From assembly GCA_013696015.1 (NCBI GenBank), contig JACCZI010000133.1, forward strand, positions 1-37,222: DNA of 37,222 bases. The letters are read 5' to 3'. The translations under genes and the position numbers were made by a program. This document shows positions 6,733 to 15,034 of the stretch, piece by piece. Every line of letters begins with the position of its first letter. Positions within the stretch are counted from its first letter, which is position 1. The notes beneath the pieces were generated by a model. That model was not told where the DNA came from. It worked only from the letters and a program-made list of their open reading frames with translations, and ran no database searches. Source of the DNA: Nocardioidaceae bacterium (GTDB lineage Bacteria > Actinomycetota > Actinomycetes > Propionibacteriales > Nocardioidaceae).

Positions 6733-8382
6733 CTAGACCCAGGAGGGGAGCCAGATGCGTTTCTGCCAGGCGTCGCGGGGGATCAGCGAGTCGGCCCAGA
6801 TCGGGTAGAAGTACGCGAAGCACAACAGCTCTGCGGCGACGAAACCGACAACAACCGCCGTGCCGACCAGCCGCCGGGTCGATCCGGTCTCGGGCGCGCC
6901 GAGCAGCTTGCCGAAGACCAGCGCCACCGCGATGCACGTGAACGGCACCAGCGCCACGGCATAGAAGAGGAAGATCGGCCGGTCGTCGTAGCGAAACCAC
7001 GGCAGCCACGTCGCGGCCACCCCGAGCACCGGGACCGCGAACCGCCAGTCGCGCCGCAGCACCCAGTAGCCCACACTCGCGACCAGCGCGGCGACACCGC
7101 CCCACCACAGCACTGGGTTGCCGAGGGCGAGCACCTGGCGCAGGCACGTCGAGTCGGCGGCGGCGTCGCAGCCGCCCTCCCCGGGCGGCAGGTCGAGCTG
7201 TGCGTCGATTCCCACCGGCCGGTTGAGCACCAGCCAGCCGAGCGGATGCGACTGGTACGGGTGGGTCTGGCCCGCCAGGTAGTCGCCGACGTGGAAGTCG
7301 TACATCATCTGGTGGTAGTGCCACAGCGACCGCAGCCCCTGCAGCGTCTCGCCGACCAGCCCGGTGGCCGGGGTGTTCAGGTAGGCCCCCCACGGCCCGG
7401 TGTCGCCATAGCCGAAGCCGAAGCGCGCCTCGTATACCTCGTGGTGCACCAGCCAGCCCGTCCACGTGACCAGGTACGCCACCAACGCGACGCCGACGAT
7501 CATGACCAAGCCGGGAAGGGCGTCAACGACGAGGGACTTCGCCCACGCCGCGCGCACCCCGATCGCCCGCCGCGCACCGACGTCCCATGCCCACGCGAGC
7601 AGGCCGAACACCGCCATCACGTACACCGCGCTCCACTTGGTCCCGCAGGCCAGGCCGAGACACGCGCCTGCGCCGAGCCGCCACGGGCGCCACAGCAGCG
7701 CCCGTACGGGGCCGAAACCGGTGATGTCGCTGCTCACCGGATGCGTCCGTGCCAACCGGGTCCGAGCCCAGTCGCGGTCGGCGACCAGGCACGCTGCCGC
7801 GCACACCAGCCAGAAGGCGAGGAACCCGTCGAGAAGCGCCAGCCTCGACATCACGAAGTGCAGCCCGTCGAAGGCCAGCAGCAGGCCGGCCAGGCAGCCG
7901 AGCAGCGTCGAGCCGGTCAGCCGGCGCACCAGCCGGGCCAGGACCAGCACGGTCAACGCACCCGCGACCGCTGCCGCGATGCGCCAGCCGAACGGGTCCA
8001 TGCCGAAGACCTGCTCACCCATCGCGATCAGCCACTTGCCGCCGTCGGGGTGCACGATCTGGGTGACCTCGGGCTTGAAGATGCCGTCGAAGTTCCCGGC
8101 GAGGATCTTGCGGTTGGCGGCGTCGGTGAACTCACGCACATAGCCGTACTCGAGCAGTGAGTACCCGTCCTTGGCGTAGTACGTCTCGTCGAACAGCACC
8201 GCGTGCGGCGAGCCGAGGTGCCAGACCCGGATCCCCAATGCCAGCACCGCCACGCCCAGCGGACCCAGCCAGCCCGCCCACCGTCTCGACTCCTGCGGGC
8301 GGAAGCGTTGGCGGACGCTCGGGCGGCGTCGGCCGTCGGCGGTGGTGCCGAGCGGCATGGCACGCTCGGCCGTCACCGTCAC
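6733..8382 (-). CDS. pmt: Dolichyl/polyprenyl-phosphate-mannose--protein mannosyltransferase
   Basis: The integral membrane protein has 549 aa and many hydrophobic helices. The first periplasmic loop carries HAVLFDETYYAKDGYSLLEYG, with the Asp-Glu pair needed by GT39 mannosyltransferases, and HPDGGKWLIAMGEQVFG follows. The C-terminus forms the four-helix PMT domain (VPFTCIAVALVFGKLLG to the final ...LIPRDAWQKRIWLPSW). It transfers mannose from polyprenyl-phosphate-mannose to Ser/Thr of proteins exported by Sec, on the outer face of the membrane. It is divergent from rsmI as in mycobacteria (Rv1002c/Rv1003). The start GTG 8382 is fixed by a -10 box 6 nt upstream. Confidence 0.93.
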   Translation of the reverse strand: MTVTAERAMPLGTTADGRRRPSVRQRFRPQESRRWAGWLGPLGVAVLALGIRVWHLGSPHAVLFDETYYAKDGYSLLEYGYVREFTDAANRKILAGNFDGIFKPEVTQIVHPDGGKWLIAMGEQVFGMDPFGWRIAAAVAGALTVLVLARLVRRLTGSTLLGCLAGLLLAFDGLHFVMSRLALLDGFLAFWLVCAAACLVADRDWARTRLARTHPVSSDITGFGPVRALLWRPWRLGAGACLGLACGTKWSAVYVMAVFGLLAWAWDVGARRAIGVRAAWAKSLVVDALPGLVMIVGVALVAYLVTWTGWLVHHEVYEARFGFGYGDTGPWGAYLNTPATGLVGETLQGLRSLWHYHQMMYDFHVGDYLAGQTHPYQSHPLGWLVLNRPVGIDAQLDLPPGEGGCDAAADSTCLRQVLALGNPVLWWGGVAALVASVGYWVLRRDWRFAVPVLGVAATWLPWFRYDDRPIFLFYAVALVPFTCIAVALVFGKLLGAPETGSTRRLVGTAVVVGFVAAELLCFAYFYPIWADSLIPRDAWQKRIWLPSWV

Positions 8383-8388
8383 GCCTGA

Positions 8389-8394
8389 ATCGTA
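8389..8394 (-). promoter_or_regulatory. -10 box of pmt, leaderless
   Basis: TACGAT on the minus strand, 6 nt before GTG 8382. For the divergent rsmI a weaker GATCAT at 8402-8407 sits 6 nt before GTG 8414. Confidence 0.55.
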
Positions 8395-8413
8395 GGTGCG
8401 CGATCATGGCGGC

Positions 8414-9256
8414 GTGGCCGAGCGTGGGACGTTGCTGCTGGCCGCGACGCCGATCGGCCGGGTCGAGGACGCCTCACCCCGGCTGGCCCGCGAGCTCGCC
8501 GCCGCCGACGTTGTCGCCGCCGAGGACACCCGGCGGCTGCGCCGGCTCACCGACGACCTCCGTGTGACACCGCGCGGTCGGGTGGTGTCGTACTTCGAGG
8601 GCAACGAGGCCCGTCGCACCGTCGAGCTGGTCGAGGAGTTGGAGGCCGGTGCGACTGTGGTGCTGGTCACCGACGCGGGTATGCCGAGCGTGTCCGACCC
8701 GGGCTACCGGCTGGTCACCGCTGCGGTGGCCGGCGGCCACCGGGTCAGCGTGCTGCCAGGGCCCTCGGCGGTTCTCGCGGCGCTGGCCGTGTCCGGGCTG
8801 CCGGTCGACCGCTTCTGCTTCGAGGGCTTCTTGCCCCGCAGGTCCGGGGAGCGCGCGCGCCGACTCGTGGCGTTGGCCGCGGAGCCACGGACGATGGTGG
8901 TCTTCGAGGCGCCGCACCGCACGGCGGCGACGCTGGCGGCGATGTCCGAGACGTTCGGCGCGGATCGGGCAGCGGTGGTCTGTCGCGAGCTGACGAAGAC
9001 CCACGAGGAGGTACGCCGCGGCAGCCTGGCCGAGCTGGTCGCCTGGTCGGCCGAGGGCGTACGCGGGGAGGTCACGCTCGTGGTGGGCGGCGCACCTGCG
9101 CCGACGTCCGCGGCGTATGACGTCGTCGCGCTGGTGGCCGAACACGAGGCGGCCGGTATGAGCAGGCGCGAGGCGATTGCCGAGGTCACCCGCGAGACCG
9201 GGCTGCGCCGGCGCGAGGTCTACGAGGCCGTCCACCGCAGGGTGGAAGGTCCTTGA
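8414..9256 (+). CDS. rsmI: 16S rRNA (cytidine(1402)-2'-O)-methyltransferase RsmI
   Basis: The protein has 280 aa, the normal length. LLLAATPIGRVEDASPR opens the tetrapyrrole-methylase fold; AAEDTRRLRRL, VLVTDAGMPSVSDPGYRLV (SAM site), LPGPSAVLAALAVSGL and CREL-TKTHEEV follow in order. RsmI methylates the ribose of C1402 in the ribosomal P site. An in-frame GTG at 8396 exists, but GTG 8414 places the conserved LLLAATPIG at the usual distance from the N-terminus and lies 6 nt after a possible -10 (GATCAT). Its neighbours, pmt upstream and metG downstream, follow the conserved actinobacterial order. Confidence 0.93.
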   Translation: MAERGTLLLAATPIGRVEDASPRLARELAAADVVAAEDTRRLRRLTDDLRVTPRGRVVSYFEGNEARRTVELVEELEAGATVVLVTDAGMPSVSDPGYRLVTAAVAGGHRVSVLPGPSAVLAALAVSGLPVDRFCFEGFLPRRSGERARRLVALAAEPRTMVVFEAPHRTAATLAAMSETFGADRAAVVCRELTKTHEEVRRGSLAELVAWSAEGVRGEVTLVVGGAPAPTSAAYDVVALVAEHEAAGMSRREAIAEVTRETGLRRREVYEAVHRRVEGP

Positions 9257-9349
9257 GCCCGTGGCACGACGCTATGGCAAGACCCATGCTGTGCTGCGAC
9301 GAAGAGCCGCTGCGCGCCAGTGCTCGCGCAGCCATAAACCCTCAAGATC

Positions 9350-9372
9350 CGCGCCGTCGGCGCGACTAGGAT
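9350..9372 (+). promoter_or_regulatory. metG promoter: palindrome plus -10 box
   Basis: A perfect 15-bp palindrome CGCGCCGTCGGCGCG (9350-9364, centre T) ends 2 nt before the -10 box TAGGAT (9367-9372), which is 7 nt before ATG 9380. The mRNA should be leaderless. The palindrome fills the -35/-10 spacer, where a repressor could act, but no regulator is known for it. Confidence 0.5.
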
Positions 9373-9379
9373 CGCCGCC

Positions 9380-10978
9380 ATGCCGCAGCCGAGCCCGACC
9401 GACGCCCCGGACAAGGCGTTCTACATCACCACGCCGATCTACTACGTCACCGCGCCACCGTCGATCGGCAACGCGTACACCACGGTCGCGGCCGACATGA
9501 TCGCCCGCTGGCACCGGCAGTGCCAGCAGCGGACGTGGTTCCTCACGGGCACCGACGAGCACGGCCAGAAGGTGATGCGAGCCGCCGCCGAGCACGGCGT
9601 CACGCCGCAGGAGTGGACGGATCGGCTGGTCGAGGAGGAGTGGCAGCCGATGCTGCGCGTCGTCGACGCCAGCAACGACGACTTCGTCCGCACTACCGAG
9701 CCCCGCCACGCCGAGCGCGTGCGCGACTTCTGGGAGACGATCCGAGCGAACGGCGAGGTCTACGCCGGCGAGTACGAGGGTCCGTACTGCGTCGACTGCG
9801 AGGAGTTCAAGCTGCCCGGTGAGCTCCTCGACGGCCCCGGGGACAAGCAGCTGTGCCCGATCCACAACCGGCCCGTCGAGAACATCAAGGAGAAGAACTA
9901 CTTCTTCCCGCTGTCGAAGTACTCCGAACGGCTGCTTGAGCTGTACGAGCGTAACCCGACGTTCGTGCAGCCGGACAGCGCGCGCAACGAGGTGGTCGCG
10001 TTCGTGCGCTCCGGGTTGCAGGACCTGTCGATCTCGCGGTCGAGCTTCGACTGGGGCATCTCGGTGCCGTGGAACGACTCGCACGTGTTCTACGTCTGGA
10101 TCGACGCGTTGCTCAACTACGCGACAGCGGTTGGCTACGGCTCCGACGACGAGCGCTTCGCGGCGACCTGGCCGGCCGACGTGCACCTGGTCGGCAAGGA
10201 CATCTTGCGCTTTCACGCGGTGATCTGGCCGGCGATGCTGATGGCGGCCGGCGTGGACGTGCCGCACCAGGTGTTCGCGAACGGCTGGCTGACGGTGGGC
10301 GGGCAGAAGATGAGCAAGTCCACGGCGACCGCGATCCACCCGAGCGAGGTCGTCGACACCTTCGGCTCCGACGCGTACCGCTACTACTTCCTCAAAGCCA
10401 TCGCGTTCGGGTCCGACGGGTCGTTCTCGTGGGAGCACATCAGCGCGGTCTACACCGCGGAGCTCGCTAACGGCCTGGGCAACCTGGCCTCGCGAGTGAC
10501 CTCGATGGTCGGGCGCTACTTCGACCGCCGGCTGCCCGATCCCGGCGAGACCGGGCTCGACGAGGACATGCTTGCCAGCGAGCTCGCTCGCACGGTCGCC
10601 GTCGCCGACGCGGCCATGGAGCGGCTCGCCCTGCACGAGGCGCTCGGCGCGATCGAGTCGTACGTTGCGCGGATCAACGGCTACCTCAGTGATCAGGAGC
10701 CGTGGCAGGTCGCCAAGGACGACTCCGAGCAAGGGCAGGCCAGACTCGGCACGATCCTGTACGCCGCCGCGGAGGCGCTGCGTGGCGTCGCGGTGCTGCA
10801 TGCGCCGACGATGCCGAAGACATCCGCGGCGCTCTGGGAGATGCTCGGCGCCCAGGAGCAGCTCGGTGATCTCGGGGACCAGGATCTGCGCAGCGCCGGG
10901 CGGTGGGGGCAGCTGTCGGCCGGGGCGACCCTGACCAAGGGCGAACCGCTGTTCCCGCGGCTGCCCGACGACGCGTGA
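9380..10978 (+). CDS. metG: Methionyl-tRNA synthetase
   Basis: The protein has 532 aa. The catalytic fold begins with FYITTPIYYVTAPPSIGNAYTT and WFLTGTDEHGQK. A zinc knuckle follows (YCVDCEEF ... LCPIHNRP), then SFDWGISVPW, HVFYVWIDALLNYATA, VHLVGKDILRFHA and the KMSKS loop at GGQKMSKSTATAI near residue 310. The anticodon-binding helical domain fills the C-terminus; there is no added EMAP domain. It charges tRNA-Met with methionine using ATP. Oddly, the HIGH signature reads SIGN, with both histidines replaced, while the other motifs are intact. It shares a 4-bp overlap (GTGA) with tatD. The start ATG 9380 follows a -10 box by 7 nt. Confidence 0.93.
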   Translation: MPQPSPTDAPDKAFYITTPIYYVTAPPSIGNAYTTVAADMIARWHRQCQQRTWFLTGTDEHGQKVMRAAAEHGVTPQEWTDRLVEEEWQPMLRVVDASNDDFVRTTEPRHAERVRDFWETIRANGEVYAGEYEGPYCVDCEEFKLPGELLDGPGDKQLCPIHNRPVENIKEKNYFFPLSKYSERLLELYERNPTFVQPDSARNEVVAFVRSGLQDLSISRSSFDWGISVPWNDSHVFYVWIDALLNYATAVGYGSDDERFAATWPADVHLVGKDILRFHAVIWPAMLMAAGVDVPHQVFANGWLTVGGQKMSKSTATAIHPSEVVDTFGSDAYRYYFLKAIAFGSDGSFSWEHISAVYTAELANGLGNLASRVTSMVGRYFDRRLPDPGETGLDEDMLASELARTVAVADAAMERLALHEALGAIESYVARINGYLSDQEPWQVAKDDSEQGQARLGTILYAAAEALRGVAVLHAPTMPKTSAALWEMLGAQEQLGDLGDQDLRSAGRWGQLSAGATLTKGEPLFPRLPDDA

Positions 10979-11805
10979 CGCGACCGCCCGCGCCGGAGCC
11001 GCTGCCGCACGCAGTGGTCGACAACCACTGCCACCTCGACATCGCGCGCGACGGCAACCGGCTCGACGTGGCCGAGGCGCTGGCCGCGGCCACGGCGGTC
11101 GGCGTGCCACGCATCGTCCAGATCGGCTGCGACCTCGTCGGGGCGTCCTGGGCGGTCGAGGTCGCGAACACGTACCAGGGCATCGTGGCCGCCGTCGCCC
11201 TGCACCCGAACGAGGCGCCGCGGCTTGCCGCCGGCGGTCGGCTAGCCCTGGGGCTGGCAGAGATCGAGTCGCTGGCCCGGTCCAGCCCGCAGGTGCGCGC
11301 GATCGGGGAGACCGGGCTCGACTACTTCCGCACCGGAGCCGACGGCCGGGCTGCGCAGCACGAGTCGTTCCGGGCGCACATCGGCATGGCCAAGACGCTT
11401 GGCAAGACGCTGGTGATCCACGACCGCGAGGCACACCACGACGTGCTGCGTCTGCTCGACGAGGAGGGCGCGCCGCCGCGCACCGTCATGCACTGTTTTT
11501 CCGGGGACGCCGACTTCGCCCGGGCCTGCCTCGAGCGGGGCTGTTGGCTGTCGTACGCAGGCACGGTCACGTTCCCTAACGCGCACCCCATCCGCGAGGC
11601 GTTGGCGGTGACCCCGATGGACCGGGTCCTGGTGGAGACCGACGCGCCGTACCTCACCCCGATGCCCCACCGCGGCCGGCCGAACGGCTCGTACCTGGTG
11701 CCACTCACGGTCCGCGCCATGGCACAGCTGCGCGGCGATGACCTGGCCGAGCTGTGTGCGGCGATCGACGCCAACACCGACGCGGCGTTCGGCGGTCCCT
11801 GGTAG
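10975..11805 (+). CDS. tatD: TatD family metal-dependent hydrolase
   Basis: The protein has 276 aa. All metal ligands of the TatD amidohydrolase fold are visible: NHCHLD (HxH) near residue 19, IGETGLDY (Glu), VIHDREAH (His), MHCFSG (His) and ETDAPYLTP (Asp). Family members act as 3'-5' exonucleases or DNA-processing hydrolases; the exact substrate here is unknown. GTG 10975 overlaps the metG stop as GTGA, so translation is probably coupled. The order metG-tatD-rpfB-rsmA-ispE is strongly conserved in actinobacteria. Confidence 0.92.
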   Translation: MTRPPAPEPLPHAVVDNHCHLDIARDGNRLDVAEALAAATAVGVPRIVQIGCDLVGASWAVEVANTYQGIVAAVALHPNEAPRLAAGGRLALGLAEIESLARSSPQVRAIGETGLDYFRTGADGRAAQHESFRAHIGMAKTLGKTLVIHDREAHHDVLRLLDEEGAPPRTVMHCFSGDADFARACLERGCWLSYAGTVTFPNAHPIREALAVTPMDRVLVETDAPYLTPMPHRGRPNGSYLVPLTVRAMAQLRGDDLAELCAAIDANTDAAFGGPW

Positions 11806-11866
11806 TCGACCGTGTGGCCGCGCGTGGTGCAGGCGGTGTCGAGAAGTCGCCGGTTGCGGTGGTTGG

Positions 11867-11901
11867 GGTGTGTCGCCACATCTCTCACATGCGTCACACC
11901 T
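11867..11901 (+). promoter_or_regulatory. Hairpin with an MtrA-like 9-bp direct repeat upstream of rpfB
   Basis: GGTGTGTCGC (11867-11876) pairs with GCGTCACACC (11891-11900) with one mismatch and a 14-nt loop; no U-tract follows. The right part also reads CTCACATGC-GTCACACCT (11884-11901), two 9-bp direct repeats sharing TCACA. This resembles the GTCACA-type motif reported for the response regulator MtrA, of which rpfB is a known mycobacterial target. It ends 13 nt before the -35. Confidence 0.4.
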
Positions 11902-11914
11902 CGACGCACCCGAT

Positions 11915-11945
11915 TTGACTCGCCCCGTTACCGGTTCGTTATGGT
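11915..11945 (+). promoter_or_regulatory. rpfB promoter
   Basis: -35 TTGACT (11915-11920), 19-nt spacer, -10 TATGGT (11940-11945). The predicted 5' leader is about 62 nt and contains GGAG (12007-12010) 4 nt before the GTG start, so this gene is not leaderless. I saw no ydaO-type riboswitch in the leader. Confidence 0.5.
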
Positions 11946-12014
11946 CGGCCACTTGCCCCGCGTCCGGTCGGATCGTCGGGATCACACACCCATACCGCAG
12001 TCCGCTGGAGTTTC

Positions 12015-13178
12015 GTGCCCAAGCGCAGCATCGTCATCGCCGTCAGTCTTCTGCTCGTCCTCGCTGTCGCCGGTGGCGCCATCGGCTACAGCCTGCTCAG
12101 CAAGACCGTGACGCTGTCGGTCGACGGTAAGGCGCAGGAGGTGCACACCTTCGGCAGCAACGTCGGTGACGTCCTGGAGTCGGAAGGCATCGAGCTCACC
12201 AGCCACGACGTGGTCGCGCCGGACGTCGACACCGACATCGACGAGGGCAGCGCGATCGCGGTGCGGTTCGGACGCGAGCTCACAGTCACCACAGACGACG
12301 AGACCGCCTCGTACTGGGTCACCGCGACCAGCGTCGACGACGCGCTGCAGCAGCTAGGGCTGCGGGTCGCCAGTGGAGCGGAGCTGTCGGCCAGCCGCAG
12401 CGCGGTCATCGGCCGCGGCGGTCTCGACCTGCGGATCACCACGCCCAAGCGGGTCATGCTGGTCGTTGCGGGTGCCAAGGACCCGCTGCGCACCACGGCG
12501 AAGACCGTCGGCGCTGTGCTTCGGGAGGCCGGGGTGCGGGTTGACGCCGATGACGAGCTGCGTCCGGCGACGACCACCGAGATCACGGACGGCGCGCGCA
12601 TCGTGCTCACGCGCATTGTGGTGCGCGAGCGCTCGCGCACCGTGTCGCTGCCGTCCCACACGGTCGTGCGCTACAACGCCAACCGGTACGAGGGCCATGT
12701 CCACGTCCGTCGCGAGGGTGACGCCGGCGCCAAGCGGATGACCTACCGGGTCGTGACCGCGAACGGCACGGTGCGCGACCGCAAGCTGGTCGCGACCAAG
12801 GTCGTGCGGGCACCGGTGGACCGCGTCGAGGTGCGCGGCACGAAGAACCGCCCGGCACCGGCGCCCGCACCTGCGCCTGCACCTGCACCTGCGCCCGCAC
12901 CGGCACCGTCGGCGCCAAGCGTCGGGACCGGGGTCTGGGATGCGCTGGCGCAGTGCGAGTCCGGCGGCAACTGGGCGATCAACACCGGGAACGGCTACTA
13001 CGGCGGCCTGCAGTTCAACCTCGGCACCTGGCAGGCCTACGGCGGTGGGGCGTACGCCGCGTACCCGCATGAAGCGAGCCGCGAACAGCAGATCGCGGTG
13101 GCGACCAGGCTGCGCGACGCAAGCGGTGGCTACGGTGCGTGGCCGGCGTGTTCGGCCTCCCTCGGTCTGCCTGGCTGA
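12015..13178 (+). CDS. rpfB: Resuscitation-promoting factor RpfB, peptidoglycan hydrolase
   Basis: The protein has 387 aa. An N-terminal membrane anchor or signal (about 5-25, IVIAVSLLLVLAVAGGAIGY) precedes three DUF348 repeats (VTLSVDGKAQEVHTFGSNV; LTVTTDDETASYWVTAT; DLRITTPKRVMLVVAGAK), a G5 domain (about 200-275), a Pro-Ala linker and a C-terminal transglycosylase-like domain with VWDALAQCESGGNW, where the Glu is catalytic, and YYGGLQFNLGTWQAYGG. RpfB cleaves peptidoglycan to promote regrowth of resting cells and acts outside the membrane. The order DUF348-G5-Rpf matches mycobacterial RpfB. The GTG start has GGAG upstream. The PAPA linker is low-complexity coding DNA, not a regulatory repeat. 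Confidence 0.95.
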   Translation: MPKRSIVIAVSLLLVLAVAGGAIGYSLLSKTVTLSVDGKAQEVHTFGSNVGDVLESEGIELTSHDVVAPDVDTDIDEGSAIAVRFGRELTVTTDDETASYWVTATSVDDALQQLGLRVASGAELSASRSAVIGRGGLDLRITTPKRVMLVVAGAKDPLRTTAKTVGAVLREAGVRVDADDELRPATTTEITDGARIVLTRIVVRERSRTVSLPSHTVVRYNANRYEGHVHVRREGDAGAKRMTYRVVTANGTVRDRKLVATKVVRAPVDRVEVRGTKNRPAPAPAPAPAPAPAPAPAPSAPSVGTGVWDALAQCESGGNWAINTGNGYYGGLQFNLGTWQAYGGGAYAAYPHEASREQQIAVATRLRDASGGYGAWPACSASLGLPG

Positions 13179-13230
13179 GACTCGCTGCCGTGCCCGGCGC
13201 CGGGTGAAGTGCACCGACTTCGACGCCACG

Positions 13231-14100
13231 ATGACGTCTGACGAGGTACGCCTGCTCGGCCCGGCGGAGGTCCGCTCCCTGGCGGCCCGGATCGGGCTGC
13301 GACCGGCCAAGTCGCGGGGCCAGAACTTCGTGATCGACGCCAACACGGTCCGGCGCATCGTGCGGGCCTCCGGTGTGAGCGGGGACGACGTCGTGATCGA
13401 GGTCGGACCTGGGCTCGGCTCTCTGACGCTCGCGCTCAGCGCGGTCGCCGGTCATGTCACCGCGATCGAGGTCGACCCGGTGCTGGCGGCGGCGCTGCCG
13501 GACACGCTCGCCGAGCGCGCGCCATCTCGCGCGGAGCGGGTCGACATCGTGCGTGCCGACGTCCTGCGCATGCCCGCAGTCCCCGGGCCGTCACCGACTG
13601 CGATGGTGGCCAACCTGCCGTACAACGTGGCCGTGCCGGTCCTGCTGCGCCTTCTCGAGATGCTGCCCAGCCTGGCGTTCGGCCTGGTCATGGTGCAGGC
13701 CGAGGTTGCGGATCGGCTGACCGCTGCACCGGGGTCCCGGACCTACGGCGGGCCGAGCGCCAAGGCAGCCTGGTTCGCCGACGTCCGCCCCGCGGGCCGG
13801 GTCAGCCGCACCGTGTTCTGGCCGGTGCCCAACGTCGACTCGGGCCTGGTGGTGTGGCGACGACGCGATCCACCGCCGGCGGCGGTGTCGCGCGCGGAGG
13901 TCTTCGCGGTCGTCGATGCCGCCTTTGGTCAGCGCCGCAAGACGCTCCGCTCCTCGCTAGGGACTCTCGCCGGCTCGCCGGCCGCCGCCGAGGAAGCGCT
14001 GACGGCCGCCGGAGTCTCTCCGCAGGCCCGTGGCGAGTCCCTCGACATTGCGGCGTTCGCCCGAATCGCTGACGCCTTCGCGCATAGGTTGAAGCCGTGA
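13231..14100 (+). CDS. rsmA: 16S rRNA dimethyladenosine transferase RsmA (KsgA)
   Basis: The protein has 289 aa. GLRPAKSRGQNFVID at the N-terminus, VIEVGPGLGSLTLAL (SAM motif I), AIEVDP (motif II), MVANLPYNVAVPVL (catalytic motif IV) and TVFWPVPNVDSGLV are all present, and FGQRRKTLRSSL lies in the C-terminal domain. It dimethylates the two adjacent adenines of helix 45 in 16S rRNA. ATG 13231 is chosen because it gives the usual family length; GTG 13204 is possible. The gene lies 52 bp after rpfB, and its stop overlaps the ispE start as GTGA. Confidence 0.94.
   Translation: MTSDEVRLLGPAEVRSLAARIGLRPAKSRGQNFVIDANTVRRIVRASGVSGDDVVIEVGPGLGSLTLALSAVAGHVTAIEVDPVLAAALPDTLAERAPSRAERVDIVRADVLRMPAVPGPSPTAMVANLPYNVAVPVLLRLLEMLPSLAFGLVMVQAEVADRLTAAPGSRTYGGPSAKAAWFADVRPAGRVSRTVFWPVPNVDSGLVVWRRRDPPPAAVSRAEVFAVVDAAFGQRRKTLRSSLGTLAGSPAAAEEALTAAGVSPQARGESLDIAAFARIADAFAHRLKP
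14085..14090 (+). promoter_or_regulatory. Internal -10 box before ispE
   Basis: TAGGTT lies inside the last codons of rsmA, 6 nt before the ispE GTG 14097. It could give a leaderless ispE transcript in addition to translational coupling with rsmA. Confidence 0.4.
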
Positions 14101-15020
14101 GGGGTGTCACCGTGCGCGCGCCGGCCAAGATCAACCTTGCCCTGGCGGTTGGTGGCGTCAGCCCTGACGGCTATCACCCGGTCGCGACGATCTATCAGGC
14201 CGTGGATCTCTGCGACGAGGTACGCGCGACGCCGCAGGACTCGCCTGCCATCGACGTGACCGTGACGTACGACGGACGGAGCCCGAGCGAGACCGCACAG
14301 GTGCCGCTCCACGCCGACAACCTTGCGGTTCGCGCCGCCGCGCTGCTGCGAGAGCGGGCCGGCGTCAGCGGCGGAGTCAGCCTGGCGATCCGCAAGGCGA
14401 TCCCCGTCAGCGGTGGGATGGCGGGCGGCTCCGCCGACGGGGCTGCCGCGCTGGTCGCGTGCGACATGGTGTGGGAGCTCGCCACGCCGCGGCCAACATT
14501 GCTGCGACTGGCTGCCGAACTTGGCAGCGATGTGCCCTTCGCGCTGCTGGGCGGCACCGCCATGGGTACCGGCCGAGGGGAGCTCGTCAGCCCGGTGCTC
14601 GCCAGCGGCGCGTACTACTGGGTGCTCGCGCTGGCCGCAACGGGGCTCTCGACCCCCGCGGTGTACGCCGAGTACGACCGGCTGCACAGCGGCTTCGCGC
14701 CGCCGGCCCCGCAGGTTGCGCCGGCGCTGATGGCGGCACTGCGCGCCGGTGACACGGGCGCCCTCGGGGCGGCGATGAGCAACGACCTCCAGGACGCGGC
14801 CATCTCGTTGCGACCAGAGCTGGCGCACGTGCTGGCGATCGGTGAGGAGTGCGGGGCGCTAGGTGGACTGGTGTCCGGCTCCGGCCCCACCACCGTGTTC
14901 CTGGCGGTCGACGAGGAGCACGCACTGGACATTGCGCTGGCTCTCAACGGATCAGGGGCTTGTGCCGACGTGGTCCAGGCCCTCGGCCCGGTCGGTGGGG
15001 CCCGTCCCATCGGCGGCTGA
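14097..15020 (+). CDS. ispE: 4-diphosphocytidyl-2-C-methyl-D-erythritol kinase IspE
   Basis: The protein has 307 aa. RAPAKINLALAVGG at the N-terminus carries the conserved Lys; IPVSGGMAGGSADGAAAL near residue 100 is the GHMP kinase ATP loop; LGSDVPFALLGGTA and GGLVSGSGPTTVFL follow. It phosphorylates CDP-ME in the MEP pathway to isoprenoids, which also supplies the polyprenyl phosphates used by pmt and the exopolysaccharide genes. The GTG start overlaps rsmA by 4 bp. Its 3' end faces the MarR gene with a 14-bp gap. Confidence 0.95.
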   Translation: MRGVTVRAPAKINLALAVGGVSPDGYHPVATIYQAVDLCDEVRATPQDSPAIDVTVTYDGRSPSETAQVPLHADNLAVRAAALLRERAGVSGGVSLAIRKAIPVSGGMAGGSADGAAALVACDMVWELATPRPTLLRLAAELGSDVPFALLGGTAMGTGRGELVSPVLASGAYYWVLALAATGLSTPAVYAEYDRLHSGFAPPAPQVAPALMAALRAGDTGALGAAMSNDLQDAAISLRPELAHVLAIGEECGALGGLVSGSGPTTVFLAVDEEHALDIALALNGSGACADVVQALGPVGGARPIGG

Positions 15021-15034
15021 CCCGGGGCCGGCAG

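Noticed and set aside
9272..11434. 720-codon open frame on the minus strand opposite metG and tatD
   Set aside because: It is a shadow: His/Arg-rich, no recognisable domain, and the plus strand carries all metG and tatD motifs.
11946..12014. c-di-AMP (ydaO) riboswitch before rpfB
   Set aside because: Such riboswitches precede some actinobacterial rpf genes, but the leader is only about 60 nt and none of the conserved segments was seen.
12856..12912. Repetitive GC-rich DNA that could look like a CRISPR or regulatory repeat
   Set aside because: It encodes the Pro-Ala linker of RpfB with irregular codon use and no spacers. No CRISPR array was seen anywhere.
12940..13230. Extension of the rsmA frame back into rpfB
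   Set aside because: rpfB domain motifs occupy a different frame there and rsmA family length fits ATG 13231.
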